DNA of 64,000 bases from CAZIOH01 sp964540815 (GCA_964540815.1 CAZIOH010000015.1:24637-88636); one strand, 5' to 3'. Counted from the stretch's first letter, positions 52,829-62,145 are shown. Made by a program: numbers and translations. Notes: generated by a model not told the origin, from the sequence alone.

Positions 52829-54352
52829 ATGCTCCACACGCGCTCGAGGTCAGGCTGCTGCCCACGGCGACCACCGACAGGGGTGAGCCTGGCGATCGCC
52901 GTGCTCGTGCCCCTCGGGTGTGCCCGGACCGAGCGCTTCGATCCCGGACAGGTCGAGAGGCACGAGCCCTTCGCGGGCGCGCCCGCGGGTTTCTTGCTGG
53001 GCGCGGCCACCTCGGCCCACCAGATCGAAGGCGGCAACCAGAACGACTGGACCGACTGGGAGGCGGGCAGCTACCCGGATGGCCGGCCCCACGTGCGCGC
53101 GCACGCGAGCGCGCGGGTCGCGGCGGATTCGTGGAACCGATACCCGAGCGACGTCGAGGCGCTCGAGCTCCTCGGCGCGAACGTCTATCGCTTCGGCATC
53201 GAATGGAGCCGCCTCGAGCCCAGCGAGGGGAGCTGGAACGTCGAGGCGGTCCACCGCTACCGCGACATGTTGCAGGCGCTTCGGCGGGCCACCCCGCAGC
53301 CGATCACGCCCATGCTGAACCTCTACCACTTCACCTTGCCCCGCTGGGTGGCCGCGCGCGGCGGGTGGGAATGGCCCGGCGCGGTGGCGGCGTTCGCGGC
53401 GTTCGCCGGCCGCGCCGGGGAGGCCTTCGGAGATCTGGTCGATCTGTGGTGCACCTTGAACGAGCCCAACGTGTACGCGACCAAGGGCTTCCTGTCGGCC
53501 GAGTGGCCGCCCGGTGTCCGGGATCCACCGCGCGCGGCCCGCGTGCTCGCGACCCTGATCCGGGCGCACGGGGCGGCGGCGCGCGCGCTCCGCGCCCGCG
53601 ACCGGGTCGCGGCCGACCGCCCTGGCGGACCACCCACCCGGATCGGGCTCGCGCACAACGTCCGGGTCTTCGAGCCGGCCTCGCGCGCGAACCCCCTCGA
53701 CTGGCTGGTCGTGCATTTTGCAGATGGCTTCTACAATCGGGCGCTCACCGACGCGATCGCCACCGGACGCATCCGCGTGTGGTTGCCGACCGCGATCTCG
53801 ATCGACGAGCCGGACCCCGAGCTGCGGGGCAGCCTGGATTGGCTCGGGCTCAACTACTACACGCGCGACCAGGTGCACGCCCGCCTGTCCGGCATGCTCG
53901 GCGGCGGCGGATCTCCGTACGAGGTGGTCCCGCCCCGGGGCGAGGATCTCGATGGGCCGCTCGGTGGGGTGTCCGACCTCGGCTGGCCGATCCATCCCGA
54001 GGGATTGCTGCGCGAGCTGAGGGCGTTCTCGGCGTACGGGTGGCCGCTCATCGTCACCGAGAACGGGCTGGCCGACGCGGCCGGCGGGCGTCGACCGGCG
54101 TTCATCCGCTCGCACGTGTTCGCCGTCGACGAAGCCCGCCGCGGCGGGGTGGACGTGATCGGATACCTGCACTGGTCGCTGATCGACAACTTCGAGTGGT
54201 CACACGGCTACGCAGGCCGGTTCGGGTTGTTCAGCATCGACTTCGAGCACGATCCGACGCTGCGCAGGACCCCGACCCCGGCGGTCGCCACCTTTCGAGA
54301 GCTGGCCCGGCAGCTCGGCCTTCACCCCGCCGCGGATCCCCGCTGGCCGTGA
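52829..54352 (+). CDS. GH1 beta-glycosidase, probably exported
   Basis: This 507-residue glycoside hydrolase of family 1 has SAHQIEGGNQNDWTDWE near the start, the acid/base Glu in CTLNEPN (about residue 211) and the nucleophile Glu in IVTENGLAD (about 411), so both catalytic residues are present. The N-terminus VSLAIAVLVPLGC looks like a lipoprotein signal, unusual because most GH1 enzymes are cytoplasmic. The start is uncertain (ATG 52829 or GTG 52883). The next gene converges 8 bp later. Confidence 0.85.
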   Translation: MLHTRSRSGCCPRRPPTGVSLAIAVLVPLGCARTERFDPGQVERHEPFAGAPAGFLLGAATSAHQIEGGNQNDWTDWEAGSYPDGRPHVRAHASARVAADSWNRYPSDVEALELLGANVYRFGIEWSRLEPSEGSWNVEAVHRYRDMLQALRRATPQPITPMLNLYHFTLPRWVAARGGWEWPGAVAAFAAFAGRAGEAFGDLVDLWCTLNEPNVYATKGFLSAEWPPGVRDPPRAARVLATLIRAHGAAARALRARDRVAADRPGGPPTRIGLAHNVRVFEPASRANPLDWLVVHFADGFYNRALTDAIATGRIRVWLPTAISIDEPDPELRGSLDWLGLNYYTRDQVHARLSGMLGGGGSPYEVVPPRGEDLDGPLGGVSDLGWPIHPEGLLRELRAFSAYGWPLIVTENGLADAAGGRRPAFIRSHVFAVDEARRGGVDVIGYLHWSLIDNFEWSHGYAGRFGLFSIDFEHDPTLRRTPTPAVATFRELARQLGLHPAADPRWP

Positions 54353-54359
54353 GCCACTG

Positions 54360-55700
54360 TTACTTGGTGAAGATCCGCAGCCCGAGCCCGGCGCCGTAGT
54401 ACGTCTCGGTGGCCGACCGGTAGGTGACCGCCGGGCTGCTGAAGGCGTAGCCGTGGTGGATGAGCTCGCCCTCGGCCACGATCGCCAGCCAGTCGGTGAG
54501 CGCGTAGGTTGCCCCCAGCGCCAGGTGGTATCCGCTGGCGGTCGCGGCGGCCTCGCTGGCGATGTTACCGGGCGCGCGACCCACGCTCGAGCCGAGCAGG
54601 TAACCCCCGAGCAGCGAGATGGCCGCCGAGCTGGTCAGTGCGTAGCGCAAGGTCAGATCGAGGGCGAAGGACGCGAGCGAGATGTTGGGCAGGCAGGCCT
54701 CGGCGGTGCCGACCGGACAGGCCGATGGATTGACAGGCGTCCCACGTTGCAGGTTGAAGGCGCTCACCCCGTAACCGAGCGCGGGCATGATCACGAAGCT
54801 CGGGGTCACCGCCAGCGGATAGCGCACGTCGAGCTGCCAGCGGCTCTGCACCACCGGAAAGCTGATGGTCGAACCGTTGACCTGGGGCACCGCCGCCTGC
54901 CCCATCTCGCGGCCGTACATGATCCCGAGACCGAAGAGGCGGTAGAAGTCGCGCGTGAGCGACAGCAACGGGTACGCCTCGAGCTGCAGGGTCGCCCCGA
55001 CCCGAGGGAACGAGTTCTCGCTTTGCAGCGGGGTATCGAAGCGGAAGCTCCGGCCGAGCGCGGTGGCCTCGAGGGCGAGCGAGACCAGCCGGGGAGCGAG
55101 GACCGGGGCGGTGTCGCCGTCGGTGGTCTCGCGATCGTCGGCGTCCTCGTCCTCGTCGGGCTTGTCGCCGCTCTCCTCGTCCTCGGCCGCCACGTGCTTG
55201 CGTCGCGCGACGATCCGCCGGCTGCGAGGCGTCTCCTCGTCCTCGGCCTCGGCCTGGGGCTCCGCGCGCCCACCCGGGTCGTCCCCGGCGCCGAGCTTTC
55301 GGCGGTGGGGCGCAGGCGGGACTGGTCTTTGCGCGGGCCGCTCTTGCTCCTCGTCCTCGCTCGTGGCCTCGCGCTCGGACACCGGCAGCTGGGTGGTGCT
55401 GGTGCCGCGTTCGGGACGGGGACGCGGTGTGGCGGCGGGGCGGCTCGGGGGGGGCGTTCGATCGGGGTCGGGGGCGGGTGCCCGCTCGGACGGCGGCACC
55501 ATCCTCGGGTGGGATGGCGGCTTCTTGCGCCTCGGCGTTGCGGCGGGCGGCCTCGACGGCGCGGGAACGGCGGCCGGCGGGCTGGCCACGGCATCCGGGT
55601 TGTCCCACGGCGAGACGGGCGCCGCCTGGGCAGCGCCGGACGACGCACCGAGCAGCGCGAGCATGAGCGCCCCTGAGACCATGACCGAGCGTGTGACCAT
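54360..55700 (-). CDS. predicted outer-membrane protein with acidic/basic linker
   Basis: This 446-residue protein has a signal peptide (SVMVSGALMLALLGASSGAAQA), a 200-residue Pro/Arg/Glu/Asp-rich low-complexity linker (EDEEQERP, DKPDEDEDADD) and a C-terminal domain of about 220 residues with beta-barrel-like strands (LRYALTSSAAISLLGGYLLG) ending in YYGAGLGLRIFTK. Two cysteines lie in a probable loop (NPSACPVGTAEACLPN). The linker may cross the periplasm or bind cations. No Shine-Dalgarno is seen. It is divergent from miaB. Confidence 0.68.
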   Translation of the reverse strand: MVTRSVMVSGALMLALLGASSGAAQAAPVSPWDNPDAVASPPAAVPAPSRPPAATPRRKKPPSHPRMVPPSERAPAPDPDRTPPPSRPAATPRPRPERGTSTTQLPVSEREATSEDEEQERPAQRPVPPAPHRRKLGAGDDPGGRAEPQAEAEDEETPRSRRIVARRKHVAAEDEESGDKPDEDEDADDRETTDGDTAPVLAPRLVSLALEATALGRSFRFDTPLQSENSFPRVGATLQLEAYPLLSLTRDFYRLFGLGIMYGREMGQAAVPQVNGSTISFPVVQSRWQLDVRYPLAVTPSFVIMPALGYGVSAFNLQRGTPVNPSACPVGTAEACLPNISLASFALDLTLRYALTSSAAISLLGGYLLGSSVGRAPGNIASEAAATASGYHLALGATYALTDWLAIVAEGELIHHGYAFSSPAVTYRSATETYYGAGLGLRIFTK

Positions 55701-55778
55701 CGATGTTTTTGGATGCCTCGCGAAGGACCGTCGCCGACGGGCGATTTCTCCCCAATCGGCTGACGCGGTCCAGGCATT

Positions 55779-55819
55779 GAGCCGACCTCCGTCGGACAGG
55801 GCGAGCCGACCTCGGTCGG
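55779..55819. repeat. direct repeat with internal palindromes upstream of miaB
   Basis: Two copies of GAGCCGACCTCSGTCGG (55779-55795 and 55803-55819) differ at one of 17 positions; each contains CCGAC...GTCGG inverted arms. Spacing is 24 bp. They may be an operator pair. Confidence 0.55.
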
Positions 55820-55843
55820 GCTCGGCCCGAGGCCCGGGGCTGA

Positions 55844-55849
55844 TAGACT
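55844..55849 (+). promoter_or_regulatory. miaB -10 box, near-leaderless start
   Basis: TAGACT lies 8 nt before the miaB GTG; no Shine-Dalgarno is present. Confidence 0.4.
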
Positions 55850-55857
55850 GCGCCGTC

Positions 55858-57300
55858 GTGCCCAACACCGTGAACATCCGGATCCCGAAACGCCCCTCCC
55901 CCGGGCCGGGAGACTCGCGCCCGCCCTCCGTGGTCGCGCCCGCGCCCGGTGTGCGCAAGCTGGCGTATGTCGAGACCTACGGGTGTCAGATGAACGTGGC
56001 GGACACCGACATGGTGCTCGGGCTGCTCCACGGGGCGGGCTACGGTCGCACCGAGGACGCCGCCGCGGCCGATCTCATCCTGATCAACACCTGCGCGGTG
56101 CGGGAGAAGGCCGAGGAGAAGGTGTTTGCCCGCGTGAGCATGCTGGCCGAGCACAAGCATCGCCCGGGCGTCGTGCTGGGGGTCACGGGCTGCATGGCCG
56201 AGCACCTCAAGGATCGCATCCACGCCCGCGCCCCGCAGGTCGACCTGGTGGTGGGGCCGGACGGCTACCGGCGGCTGCTCGACCACGTGCGGACGATAGA
56301 GCAGGCGCGCGAGCACGCGAGCGCCCTCGCGGGGCCGCTCGCGGCACCTCACGTCGAGGACACCGTCCTCGACCGCCACGAGACCTACGAGGGTCTCGAC
56401 CCGGCCCGCGGCATGACCGGCGGCGTGACCGGCCACATCACCATCCAGCGCGGTTGCGACAAGTTCTGCACCTTCTGCGTGGTTCCCTACACGCGGGGCC
56501 GCGAGCGGGGCACGCCCCCGCGCGAGGTCCTGCGCCAGGCCCGCGCCATGGCCGCGGCCGGCTACAAGCAGGTCCAGCTCCTCGGGCAGACCGTCAACTC
56601 GTATCGCCACGAGGGAGTGGGCTTCGCCGAGCTCCTGCGGGCGGTGGCCGAGGTGGAGGGCATCGAGCGCATCCGTTTCACCTCGCCTTACCCGCTCGAC
56701 TTTTCCCCCGAGGTCATCGCCGCCATGGCCGAGTCCCCCAAGATCTGCAAGCACGTGCACCTGCCGCTGCAGACCGCCTCGGATCCGGTGCTCGCGCGCA
56801 TGCGGCGCGGGTACACCTACGGGCAGTACAGGGCGCTCGTGCTCGCGCTCCGGCGCGCGATGCCCGAGATCGCCATCACCACCGATCTGCTCGTGGGCTT
56901 CTGCGACGAGACGGAGGACGAGTTCCGCGCGGTCCTCGATGCGCAAGACGAGCTGCGTTTCGACGGCGCCTTCACCTTCGTGTACTCGGAGCGCGCCGGA
57001 ACCACCGCCGCGCGCAAGATGCCGGACACCGTGCCCGCCGAGGTCAAGCAACGCCGGCTCGCCGCCGTCATCGAGAAGCAGCAGCGCATCACCCATGAGA
57101 TCCACCAGGCGCAGATCGGCCGACGGGAACGGGTGCTGATCGAGGCGCCGTCCAAGCGCTCGCAGGCCGAGTTCCTGGCCAGGACCGACACCTTTCGCTC
57201 GGTGATCCTCCCCGCCGCTCCCGGGCTCGCCCCAGGGGATTTCGTGGACGTCGTCGTCGAGCGCGCCACGAGCGCGACCCTGCTCGCCCGCCTGGGTTAA
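55858..57300 (+). CDS. miaB: tRNA methylthiotransferase MiaB
   Basis: This 480-residue radical-SAM enzyme adds a methylthio group to i6A37 of tRNA. The N-terminal MTTase domain carries the cluster cysteines in YGCQMNVADT, NTCAVREKA and TGCMAEHL. The radical-SAM motif RGCDKFCTFCVVPYTRG is near residues 197-213, and a TRAM domain ends the protein. MiaB is favoured over RimO or MtaB by the motif details and length. The GTG start gives a 35-residue variable extension, normal for the family; the open frame upstream is not coding. Confidence 0.93.
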   Translation: MPNTVNIRIPKRPSPGPGDSRPPSVVAPAPGVRKLAYVETYGCQMNVADTDMVLGLLHGAGYGRTEDAAAADLILINTCAVREKAEEKVFARVSMLAEHKHRPGVVLGVTGCMAEHLKDRIHARAPQVDLVVGPDGYRRLLDHVRTIEQAREHASALAGPLAAPHVEDTVLDRHETYEGLDPARGMTGGVTGHITIQRGCDKFCTFCVVPYTRGRERGTPPREVLRQARAMAAAGYKQVQLLGQTVNSYRHEGVGFAELLRAVAEVEGIERIRFTSPYPLDFSPEVIAAMAESPKICKHVHLPLQTASDPVLARMRRGYTYGQYRALVLALRRAMPEIAITTDLLVGFCDETEDEFRAVLDAQDELRFDGAFTFVYSERAGTTAARKMPDTVPAEVKQRRLAAVIEKQQRITHEIHQAQIGRRERVLIEAPSKRSQAEFLARTDTFRSVILPAAPGLAPGDFVDVVVERATSATLLARLG

Positions 57301-57404
57301 TGGGGGGTTTACTTCTCCCTCGACCGACGGGCGACGATCCGACTCGCTGGCTGCGCCGCACCTCCGGGCGATTTGGAAGGGGGGACCGCCCGGCGCCTCG
57401 CGCG

Positions 57405-57429
57405 TTGGCCCTCTTGGCCCTCTTGGCCC
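57405..57429. repeat. TTGGCCCTC tandem repeat
   Basis: Two and three-quarter copies of a 9-bp unit (TTGGCCCTC) lie in the 256-bp gap between convergent genes; no gene is supported here. Confidence 0.6.
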
Positions 57430-57521
57430 GCGCAGCTGGCGCCTCTGCGTCCCGCTTTGCCCCCGCTGGTCAACGCGGCAACGCCGCGTCGCCCAGCCAT
57501 GCCGCACTCATCCTTGCCCGC

Positions 57522-57556
57522 CGTCGTGATCGTGATCGCGGCCAAAACCGTGATCG
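57522..57556. repeat. intergenic GTGATC hexamer repeat
   Basis: CGTCGTGATCGTGATCG and a further CGTGATCG abut the stop codon of the EF-hand gene, like the arrays at 20588, 37089 and 46031. Confidence 0.6.
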
Positions 57557-59782
57557 TTACTTCTTCGGGGCTTGCGCTGGGGCCGGGGCGGCGGGCGACG
57601 GGAACCAGTGGCCGAGGAGTGTCTGGGCCCTCGCGGGCTCGGGCAGGAAGCGGTCGAAGGTGCCCTCGAACCAGTGATACCCGAGGTACGCCACCACCAG
57701 CACGAAGACCACCCGTTTCCAGGGCACCCCCTGGTCGGCGAACTTGTCGCTCGAATCGCGGCGCGAGCCCGGGGGCAGCCTGGCGACGCCGGTGAGGGTG
57801 GTCCCGAACGGAACGCTGATCTTGGCCTTGGCGTTCACCGCCCAGCCGTTGGCATCGAGGATCGGGCCGAGGTTGCGCTTGCGCAGCTTCATGTAGGCCA
57901 GAACCACCGAGGGCAAGGAGATGAGGAGGACCACCCCGACGATGGCGCCCACGGTGGGCAACACGCCGAGGGCGAAGAGCCCGGTCGCGTAACCGATGAG
58001 CCCGGTCACGAAGGCGCCCACCGCGCCCACCGCGACCCCGAGGGCCGCCACGGTCCCCACGTCCACCTTCTTGGGCTCGGGCGCCTTGGTCGAGTCGACG
58101 TTCACGGCCGTGGTCGCGGTGGTCGACAGCACGCTGTGTGACTTGGCGTCGGCGGTTGCCGCCCGCTTGGCCACCTGCTCCTCGATGAAGCGCACGAACT
58201 TCTTGTAGGGAGACCAGAACGCCTGGCGGACGCTGATGGGATTGTCGATGATCTTGGAGATCGTGGCGTCCCAGTCCCGGCCCTGACGATCGTAGAACAC
58301 CCCGTTTCGCCCGATCATCAGGTTGTCGCTGTCCCCGTTGGTGAAGGCCGCCACGATCTGCCGCTTCTCGCCGGTGGACTTGCGGGTGCAATCGAGGTAC
58401 GCGAGGTACGCCCCGGCCAGCCCCGCCAGGGTCGCGTGTCTGGTCGCGTCCTCGACCGGCAGGCATAGCCCGCACGAGCGCTGATCGAGGTAGAGGGTCC
58501 CCGCCTGAAAGATCGCGGGATCCTTGCCGTCGTAGAAGTCCTTGAAGTTGACGAAGTTCGAGCACAGCAGCGCCAGATCCCGGTGGTAGCGGACGAGCCG
58601 CTCGACGTCCTCGACCCCGGTGGCCTCGGCCTCGATGGCCTTGTCGGCCTGCACGAGCTCGGTCAGGGTCGTCTTCAGCCCCGACCGCTGCAGCTCGCGA
58701 ATTCGCGGGGCTCCGAGCTTGCTCACCTTGAGCGCGGGCATCTCGGCCCTCCAGGCCTCGTAGGGCGCGACCCGGGCTAGCAGGCTCGCCCAGTCCCCCT
58801 CGGTGAGCTCCTTGCGCTCTCCAAGCAAAGGTCCGATGGCATCGCGACCGAGCGCCGCGACCGCCGCGGCGTGCGCCGGGTTGATGGCCCCCGCCAGGAT
58901 CAACGGACGACCGGCGGCCACCTGGGCCAGGGGAAAGGCCGCGACCTCCTCGGCGGTGATGCTGAGATCCTGGCTGGCGATGGTGAGGTACTCCTCCTCC
59001 TTCCGGTTGAGGAGGGTCACCGTGCGCGGATCGAAGGCCGCCAGTCGGCAGCGGCCGAAGTAATCGTCCACCTTGGCGCGAATCTGTCCGATCGCGGCCA
59101 GGGCGGCGGTCATTCCCTCCTCGCCGAGCGGCAGGATCGCGGCCGCGCCGTCCGGGGTCTCGGCCTTGGCGTGCCAGATCGTGTAGATCTCGAGCTCCGA
59201 AAAGAAGGCGTCGATGGTGGGCTGCCCCACCCCGGCGATCCCGGCGCGATCCGGTTCGCCGCCGAAGCAGTCGAGCGCGTCCGTGATGGCGGCGCGGGCC
59301 GCGGCGTCGGCGCTGGCGCTGAGCTCGGTGATGATCCCGTCCCCGTTGAAGGCGGTGTTCGCGAAGATCTTGACGGGGTCAGCCAGATCCTCCACCGCGA
59401 TCTCGCTGGCCTCGCTCTTGCCCAGGTTGTCGAGGATCCGGCGCGCCGCCGCGCGCAGGGTCTTGCTCGCGGCGCTGGCATCCGAGATGGCCCCGAGCGC
59501 CAGCGTGCTCTTCCCCTTGATCAGATCGCCTGGATCCTGGAGGTGGGCGCAGGCGAACTTGACCGCCGCCAGCAGCTCCGGCGCCCGGATGCGCCCATCC
59601 TTGTCGGTGTCGATCAGCTGGATCGTTCGCCGATCGAAGTGCAACCCCTCGGCCGGGCAAGCCAGCGCGACCCAGAGCTTCTGGTCGAGATCCTCGAGGT
59701 GGGCAAAGTCCTCGCCCGTCTCGAGCTCGACCTGATCGAACCCACCAGCTCGAAAAAACTTCCACCTGTGCGCGCTCGGCAT
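57557..59782 (-). CDS. EF-hand membrane protein of unknown function
   Basis: This 741-residue protein has no family I can name. An EF-hand loop DTDKDGRIRAPE (residues 58-69) has all six ligand positions. A second, degenerate loop NGDGIITELS (about 146-155) lacks the first ligand. A long helical region follows, with CGLCLPVEDATRH (a Cys pair near residue 435). The C-terminal part has a cluster of hydrophobic segments (about 580-640) and a last helix (VVFVLVVAYLGYHWF, about 700). The likely topology is a large cytoplasmic or periplasmic calcium-binding domain tethered to the membrane. It is divergent from an ABC exporter with 47 bp between starts. Confidence 0.72.
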   Translation of the reverse strand: MPSAHRWKFFRAGGFDQVELETGEDFAHLEDLDQKLWVALACPAEGLHFDRRTIQLIDTDKDGRIRAPELLAAVKFACAHLQDPGDLIKGKSTLALGAISDASAASKTLRAAARRILDNLGKSEASEIAVEDLADPVKIFANTAFNGDGIITELSASADAAARAAITDALDCFGGEPDRAGIAGVGQPTIDAFFSELEIYTIWHAKAETPDGAAAILPLGEEGMTAALAAIGQIRAKVDDYFGRCRLAAFDPRTVTLLNRKEEEYLTIASQDLSITAEEVAAFPLAQVAAGRPLILAGAINPAHAAAVAALGRDAIGPLLGERKELTEGDWASLLARVAPYEAWRAEMPALKVSKLGAPRIRELQRSGLKTTLTELVQADKAIEAEATGVEDVERLVRYHRDLALLCSNFVNFKDFYDGKDPAIFQAGTLYLDQRSCGLCLPVEDATRHATLAGLAGAYLAYLDCTRKSTGEKRQIVAAFTNGDSDNLMIGRNGVFYDRQGRDWDATISKIIDNPISVRQAFWSPYKKFVRFIEEQVAKRAATADAKSHSVLSTTATTAVNVDSTKAPEPKKVDVGTVAALGVAVGAVGAFVTGLIGYATGLFALGVLPTVGAIVGVVLLISLPSVVLAYMKLRKRNLGPILDANGWAVNAKAKISVPFGTTLTGVARLPPGSRRDSSDKFADQGVPWKRVVFVLVVAYLGYHWFEGTFDRFLPEPARAQTLLGHWFPSPAAPAPAQAPKK

Positions 59783-59829
59783 CGAGTGACGTTCTACTGC
59801 AAATCACCCTCGGTGTGGTAGGCAGCGCC

Positions 59830-60807
59830 ATGGCCGAGCTCACCCCCCATCCGGCGCCGCTCTTCGCGGTCGAGGCGCACGCCCTCGAGAAGCGCTACAA
59901 GGACGTCACGGCGCTGGACGGTTTGTCGCTGTCCGTCGAGGCCGGCGAAATATTTGCGGTGCTCGGTCCGAACGGAGCCGGCAAGACCACCTGGATCTCC
60001 ATCGTCTGCGGGCTGGTGCGGGCGTCGGGAGGCGTCGCGCGGGTGTTCGGCCACGACGTGGCGAGGGACGCCATCGCGGCGCGCCGCCTGGTGGGGCTGG
60101 TCCCGCAGGAGATGAACTTCGACCCATTCTTCACGCCGCGCGAGGCGCTGGCCTTCCAGATGGGGTATTACGGGCAGCGCCCGGACGCCGGGCGGGTGGA
60201 CGAGGTGCTGGCCGCGATGGACTTGACGGCCAAGGCCGACACCAACACCCGGGCCCTGTCGGGTGGGATGAAGCGGCGGCTGCTGATCGGCAAGGCGCTG
60301 ATCCACCGTCCCCGGGTGGTGTTCCTCGACGAGCCGACCGCCGGGGTGGACGTCGGCCTGCGCCGGGATCTGTGGCAGTACGTTCGCAAGCTGCGCGCCG
60401 AGGGGACCACCATCGTGCTCACCACCCACTACCTCGAGGAGGCCGAGGCCCTCGCCGACCGCGTCGCGGTGATCGACAAGGGCCGGCTCATCTGTGTCGA
60501 CGCCCCGAGGCGGTTGATGGCGCAGTTCGGGCAGAAGCAGATCCGCGTGACCCTGGCCGGGCCGCTCGACACGTCCCCCTCGCTGACCCCGGCCGACGCC
60601 ATCCCCGCGGCGTTGCGGGAGTTCTCGCCGTCCCTCGATCTCACCCGGCGCATCCTGACCTGCCCGGTGACGGAGCCCCGGCTCCCCGCCCTGCTCGGGC
60701 GCCTCGCCACGCTCGAGCCGAGGGTGGTGGATGTGGACGTCGCGAGTCCCTCGCTCGAGCAGGTGTTCCTGCGGCTCACCCGCACCGGGATCGGGGATCT
60801 GCCATGA
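59830..60807 (+). CDS. ABC-2 type exporter ATP-binding subunit
   Basis: This 325-residue ATPase has Walker A GPNGAGKTT (near residue 45), signature LSGGMKRRLLIGKAL (near 145), Walker B VVFLDEPTAGVD and H-loop TTHYLEEAE. It is of the DrrA/NodI-like drug or polysaccharide exporter class, with a C-terminal extension. It overlaps the permease start by 4 bp (ATGA). A GTG at 59815 is an alternative start. Substrate is not evident; NodIJ, DrrAB and YadGH are the nearest recognised types. Confidence 0.9.
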   Translation: MAELTPHPAPLFAVEAHALEKRYKDVTALDGLSLSVEAGEIFAVLGPNGAGKTTWISIVCGLVRASGGVARVFGHDVARDAIAARRLVGLVPQEMNFDPFFTPREALAFQMGYYGQRPDAGRVDEVLAAMDLTAKADTNTRALSGGMKRRLLIGKALIHRPRVVFLDEPTAGVDVGLRRDLWQYVRKLRAEGTTIVLTTHYLEEAEALADRVAVIDKGRLICVDAPRRLMAQFGQKQIRVTLAGPLDTSPSLTPADAIPAALREFSPSLDLTRRILTCPVTEPRLPALLGRLATLEPRVVDVDVASPSLEQVFLRLTRTGIGDLP

Positions 60808-61565
60808 ACGCCATCGGGATGCGGACCCTGTTCGTCAAAGAAACCCGTCGGTTCCTGCGGGTCTCCGGACAGACCTTGGCGCAGCCGGTGGTGACCACCG
60901 CGCTCTACTTCCTGGTGTTCGGTTACGCGCTCGGTGGTCGCGTCCACGAGGTCGAGGGGATCCCCTACGATCGCTTCATCGTGCCCGGGCTGATGCTGCT
61001 CGGGATCAGCCAGAACGCCTTTCTCAACACCTCGTCGTCGATGTTCATCGCCAAGGTGCAGGGCACCATCGTCGATCTCCTGGTCGCGCCGCTCGGGGTG
61101 GTGGATCTGCTGGTGGCCTTCATCGCGGCGGCGGTGTTGCGGGGGCTCATCGTGGGCACGGTGGTGTGGCTGATCGCGGCGCTGTTCACCGGCTTTGGCG
61201 TCAGCCACCCCGCGTGGGTCGCGGTGTTCGCGGTGGCGGTCGCCACCACCTTCGGGCTGGTCGGGCTGGTGGTCTCGATCTGGAGCGAGAAGTTCGAGCA
61301 GCTGAACCTGATCCCGACCTTCGTCATCACCCCGCTCACCTTCCTCGGCGGGGTCTTCTACAGCGCCCGCATGCTGCCCGCGCCCTGGAGCTACGTCAGC
61401 CGGGCGAACCCCATCCTCTACATGGTCGAGGGGCTGCGGTACGGCATCGTGGGCCGGGCCAGCTCCTCCCCCTGGACGGGGCTCGGCGTCACGCTTGGGT
61501 TCGCCGGCCTCTCCCTCGCGCTCGCCGCCTGGATGCTCGCCACCGGCTACAAGCTCCGGCACTAG
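60804..61565 (+). CDS. ABC-2 type exporter permease
   Basis: This 253-residue integral membrane protein is of the ABC-2 family, with about six membrane segments and conserved stretches (ALYFLVFGYALGG, TFVITPLTFLGGVFYSARML, YVSRANPILYMVEGLRYG). The end SRANPILYMVEGLR is characteristic of the YadH/NodJ class. Translation is coupled to the ATPase gene by ATGA. The two form a complete exporter of one permease and one ATPase acting as a dimer. The substrate is unknown. Confidence 0.88.
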   Translation: MNAIGMRTLFVKETRRFLRVSGQTLAQPVVTTALYFLVFGYALGGRVHEVEGIPYDRFIVPGLMLLGISQNAFLNTSSSMFIAKVQGTIVDLLVAPLGVVDLLVAFIAAAVLRGLIVGTVVWLIAALFTGFGVSHPAWVAVFAVAVATTFGLVGLVVSIWSEKFEQLNLIPTFVITPLTFLGGVFYSARMLPAPWSYVSRANPILYMVEGLRYGIVGRASSSPWTGLGVTLGFAGLSLALAAWMLATGYKLRH

Positions 61566-61615
61566 GACCGTATTCGCACTCCGATCCGGCGGGTGCCAAG
61601 GCGGAATCGTACTGC

Positions 61616-61632
61616 AACCATTCAATATGGTT
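61616..61632. repeat. inverted repeat upstream of fmdB-groESL
   Basis: AACCAT-TCAAT-ATGGTT, perfect 6-bp arms in an AT-rich island, about 40 bp upstream of the -35 of the next promoter; possible operator. Confidence 0.45.
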
Positions 61633-61670
61633 CATGATTCCAGGAAATATTTGGCACTCTCCTCAGTCGC

Positions 61671-61698
61671 TTGACAGGATTCGTGGCGTGCTTATGGT
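61671..61698 (+). promoter_or_regulatory. probable fmdB (and groESL) promoter
   Basis: TTGACA (61671-61676) and TATGGT (61693-61698) are spaced 16 nt apart, 33 nt before the fmdB ATG. No CIRCE element was found in the gap or before groES. Confidence 0.65.
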
Positions 61699-61731
61699 GT
61701 GCGCGCCCTTGATTCGCCCCTGAGGAGTGAC

Positions 61732-62145
61732 ATGCCCATCTATGAATACGCCTGCGGCGCCTGCGGGCACGAGTTCGAGGAATGGCAGAAGATGTCGGAC
61801 CCGCCAGTCCGGACCTGCCCCAAGTGCAAGAAGAAGAAGGTCGAGCGACTGATCAGCCAGACGGCCTTTCAGCTCAAGGGCGGCGGCTGGTACGCGGACC
61901 TGTATTCCTCCTCGAAGCCCGGCAAGAGCGAAGGCGGCCAGGGCAGCGATGCCGGCGGGGAGAAGTCGACCGGGAAGGACTCGCCCAGCGCCAAGTCCGA
62001 CACGAAGTCCGAGTCCAAATCCGATTCCAAGTCGGAGTCGAAGTCGGATTCCAAGCCGAAGTCCGAGTCCAAGTCCAGCGACACGAGCAGCAAGAAAGAC
62101 TCGAAGGCCAGCAGCCCAAAAAAATCTGAAACCCGCGCCGCCTGA
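61732..62145 (+). CDS. FmdB-type zinc-ribbon protein with Ser/Lys/Asp tail
   Basis: This 137-residue protein starts with a FmdB-like zinc ribbon (MPIYEYACGACGHEFEE), with Cys8, Cys11, Cys29 and Cys32 as ligands and a conserved GWYADLY. From about residue 60 onward it is a low-complexity tail of alternating Ser/Lys/Asp/Glu (KSDTKSESKSDSK) longer than the zinc ribbon. GAGGAG precedes the ATG. It lies 60 bp before groES and may share its promoter. FmdB proteins are poorly defined; a role with chaperonins is inference. Confidence 0.85.
   Translation: MPIYEYACGACGHEFEEWQKMSDPPVRTCPKCKKKKVERLISQTAFQLKGGGWYADLYSSSKPGKSEGGQGSDAGGEKSTGKDSPSAKSDTKSESKSDSKSESKSDSKPKSESKSSDTSSKKDSKASSPKKSETRAA
61993..62078 (+). 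repeat. Ser/Lys/Asp-coding tandem repeat
   Basis: Imperfect 6-12 bp units of the AAGTCCGA / AAGTCGGA type encode the acidic-basic tail of the FmdB-like protein; such arrays change length by slippage. Confidence 0.7.

Noticed and set aside
54955..55857. Upstream extension of MiaB
   Set aside because: It runs antisense through the signal peptide region of the outer-membrane protein gene and has no homology-like motif.
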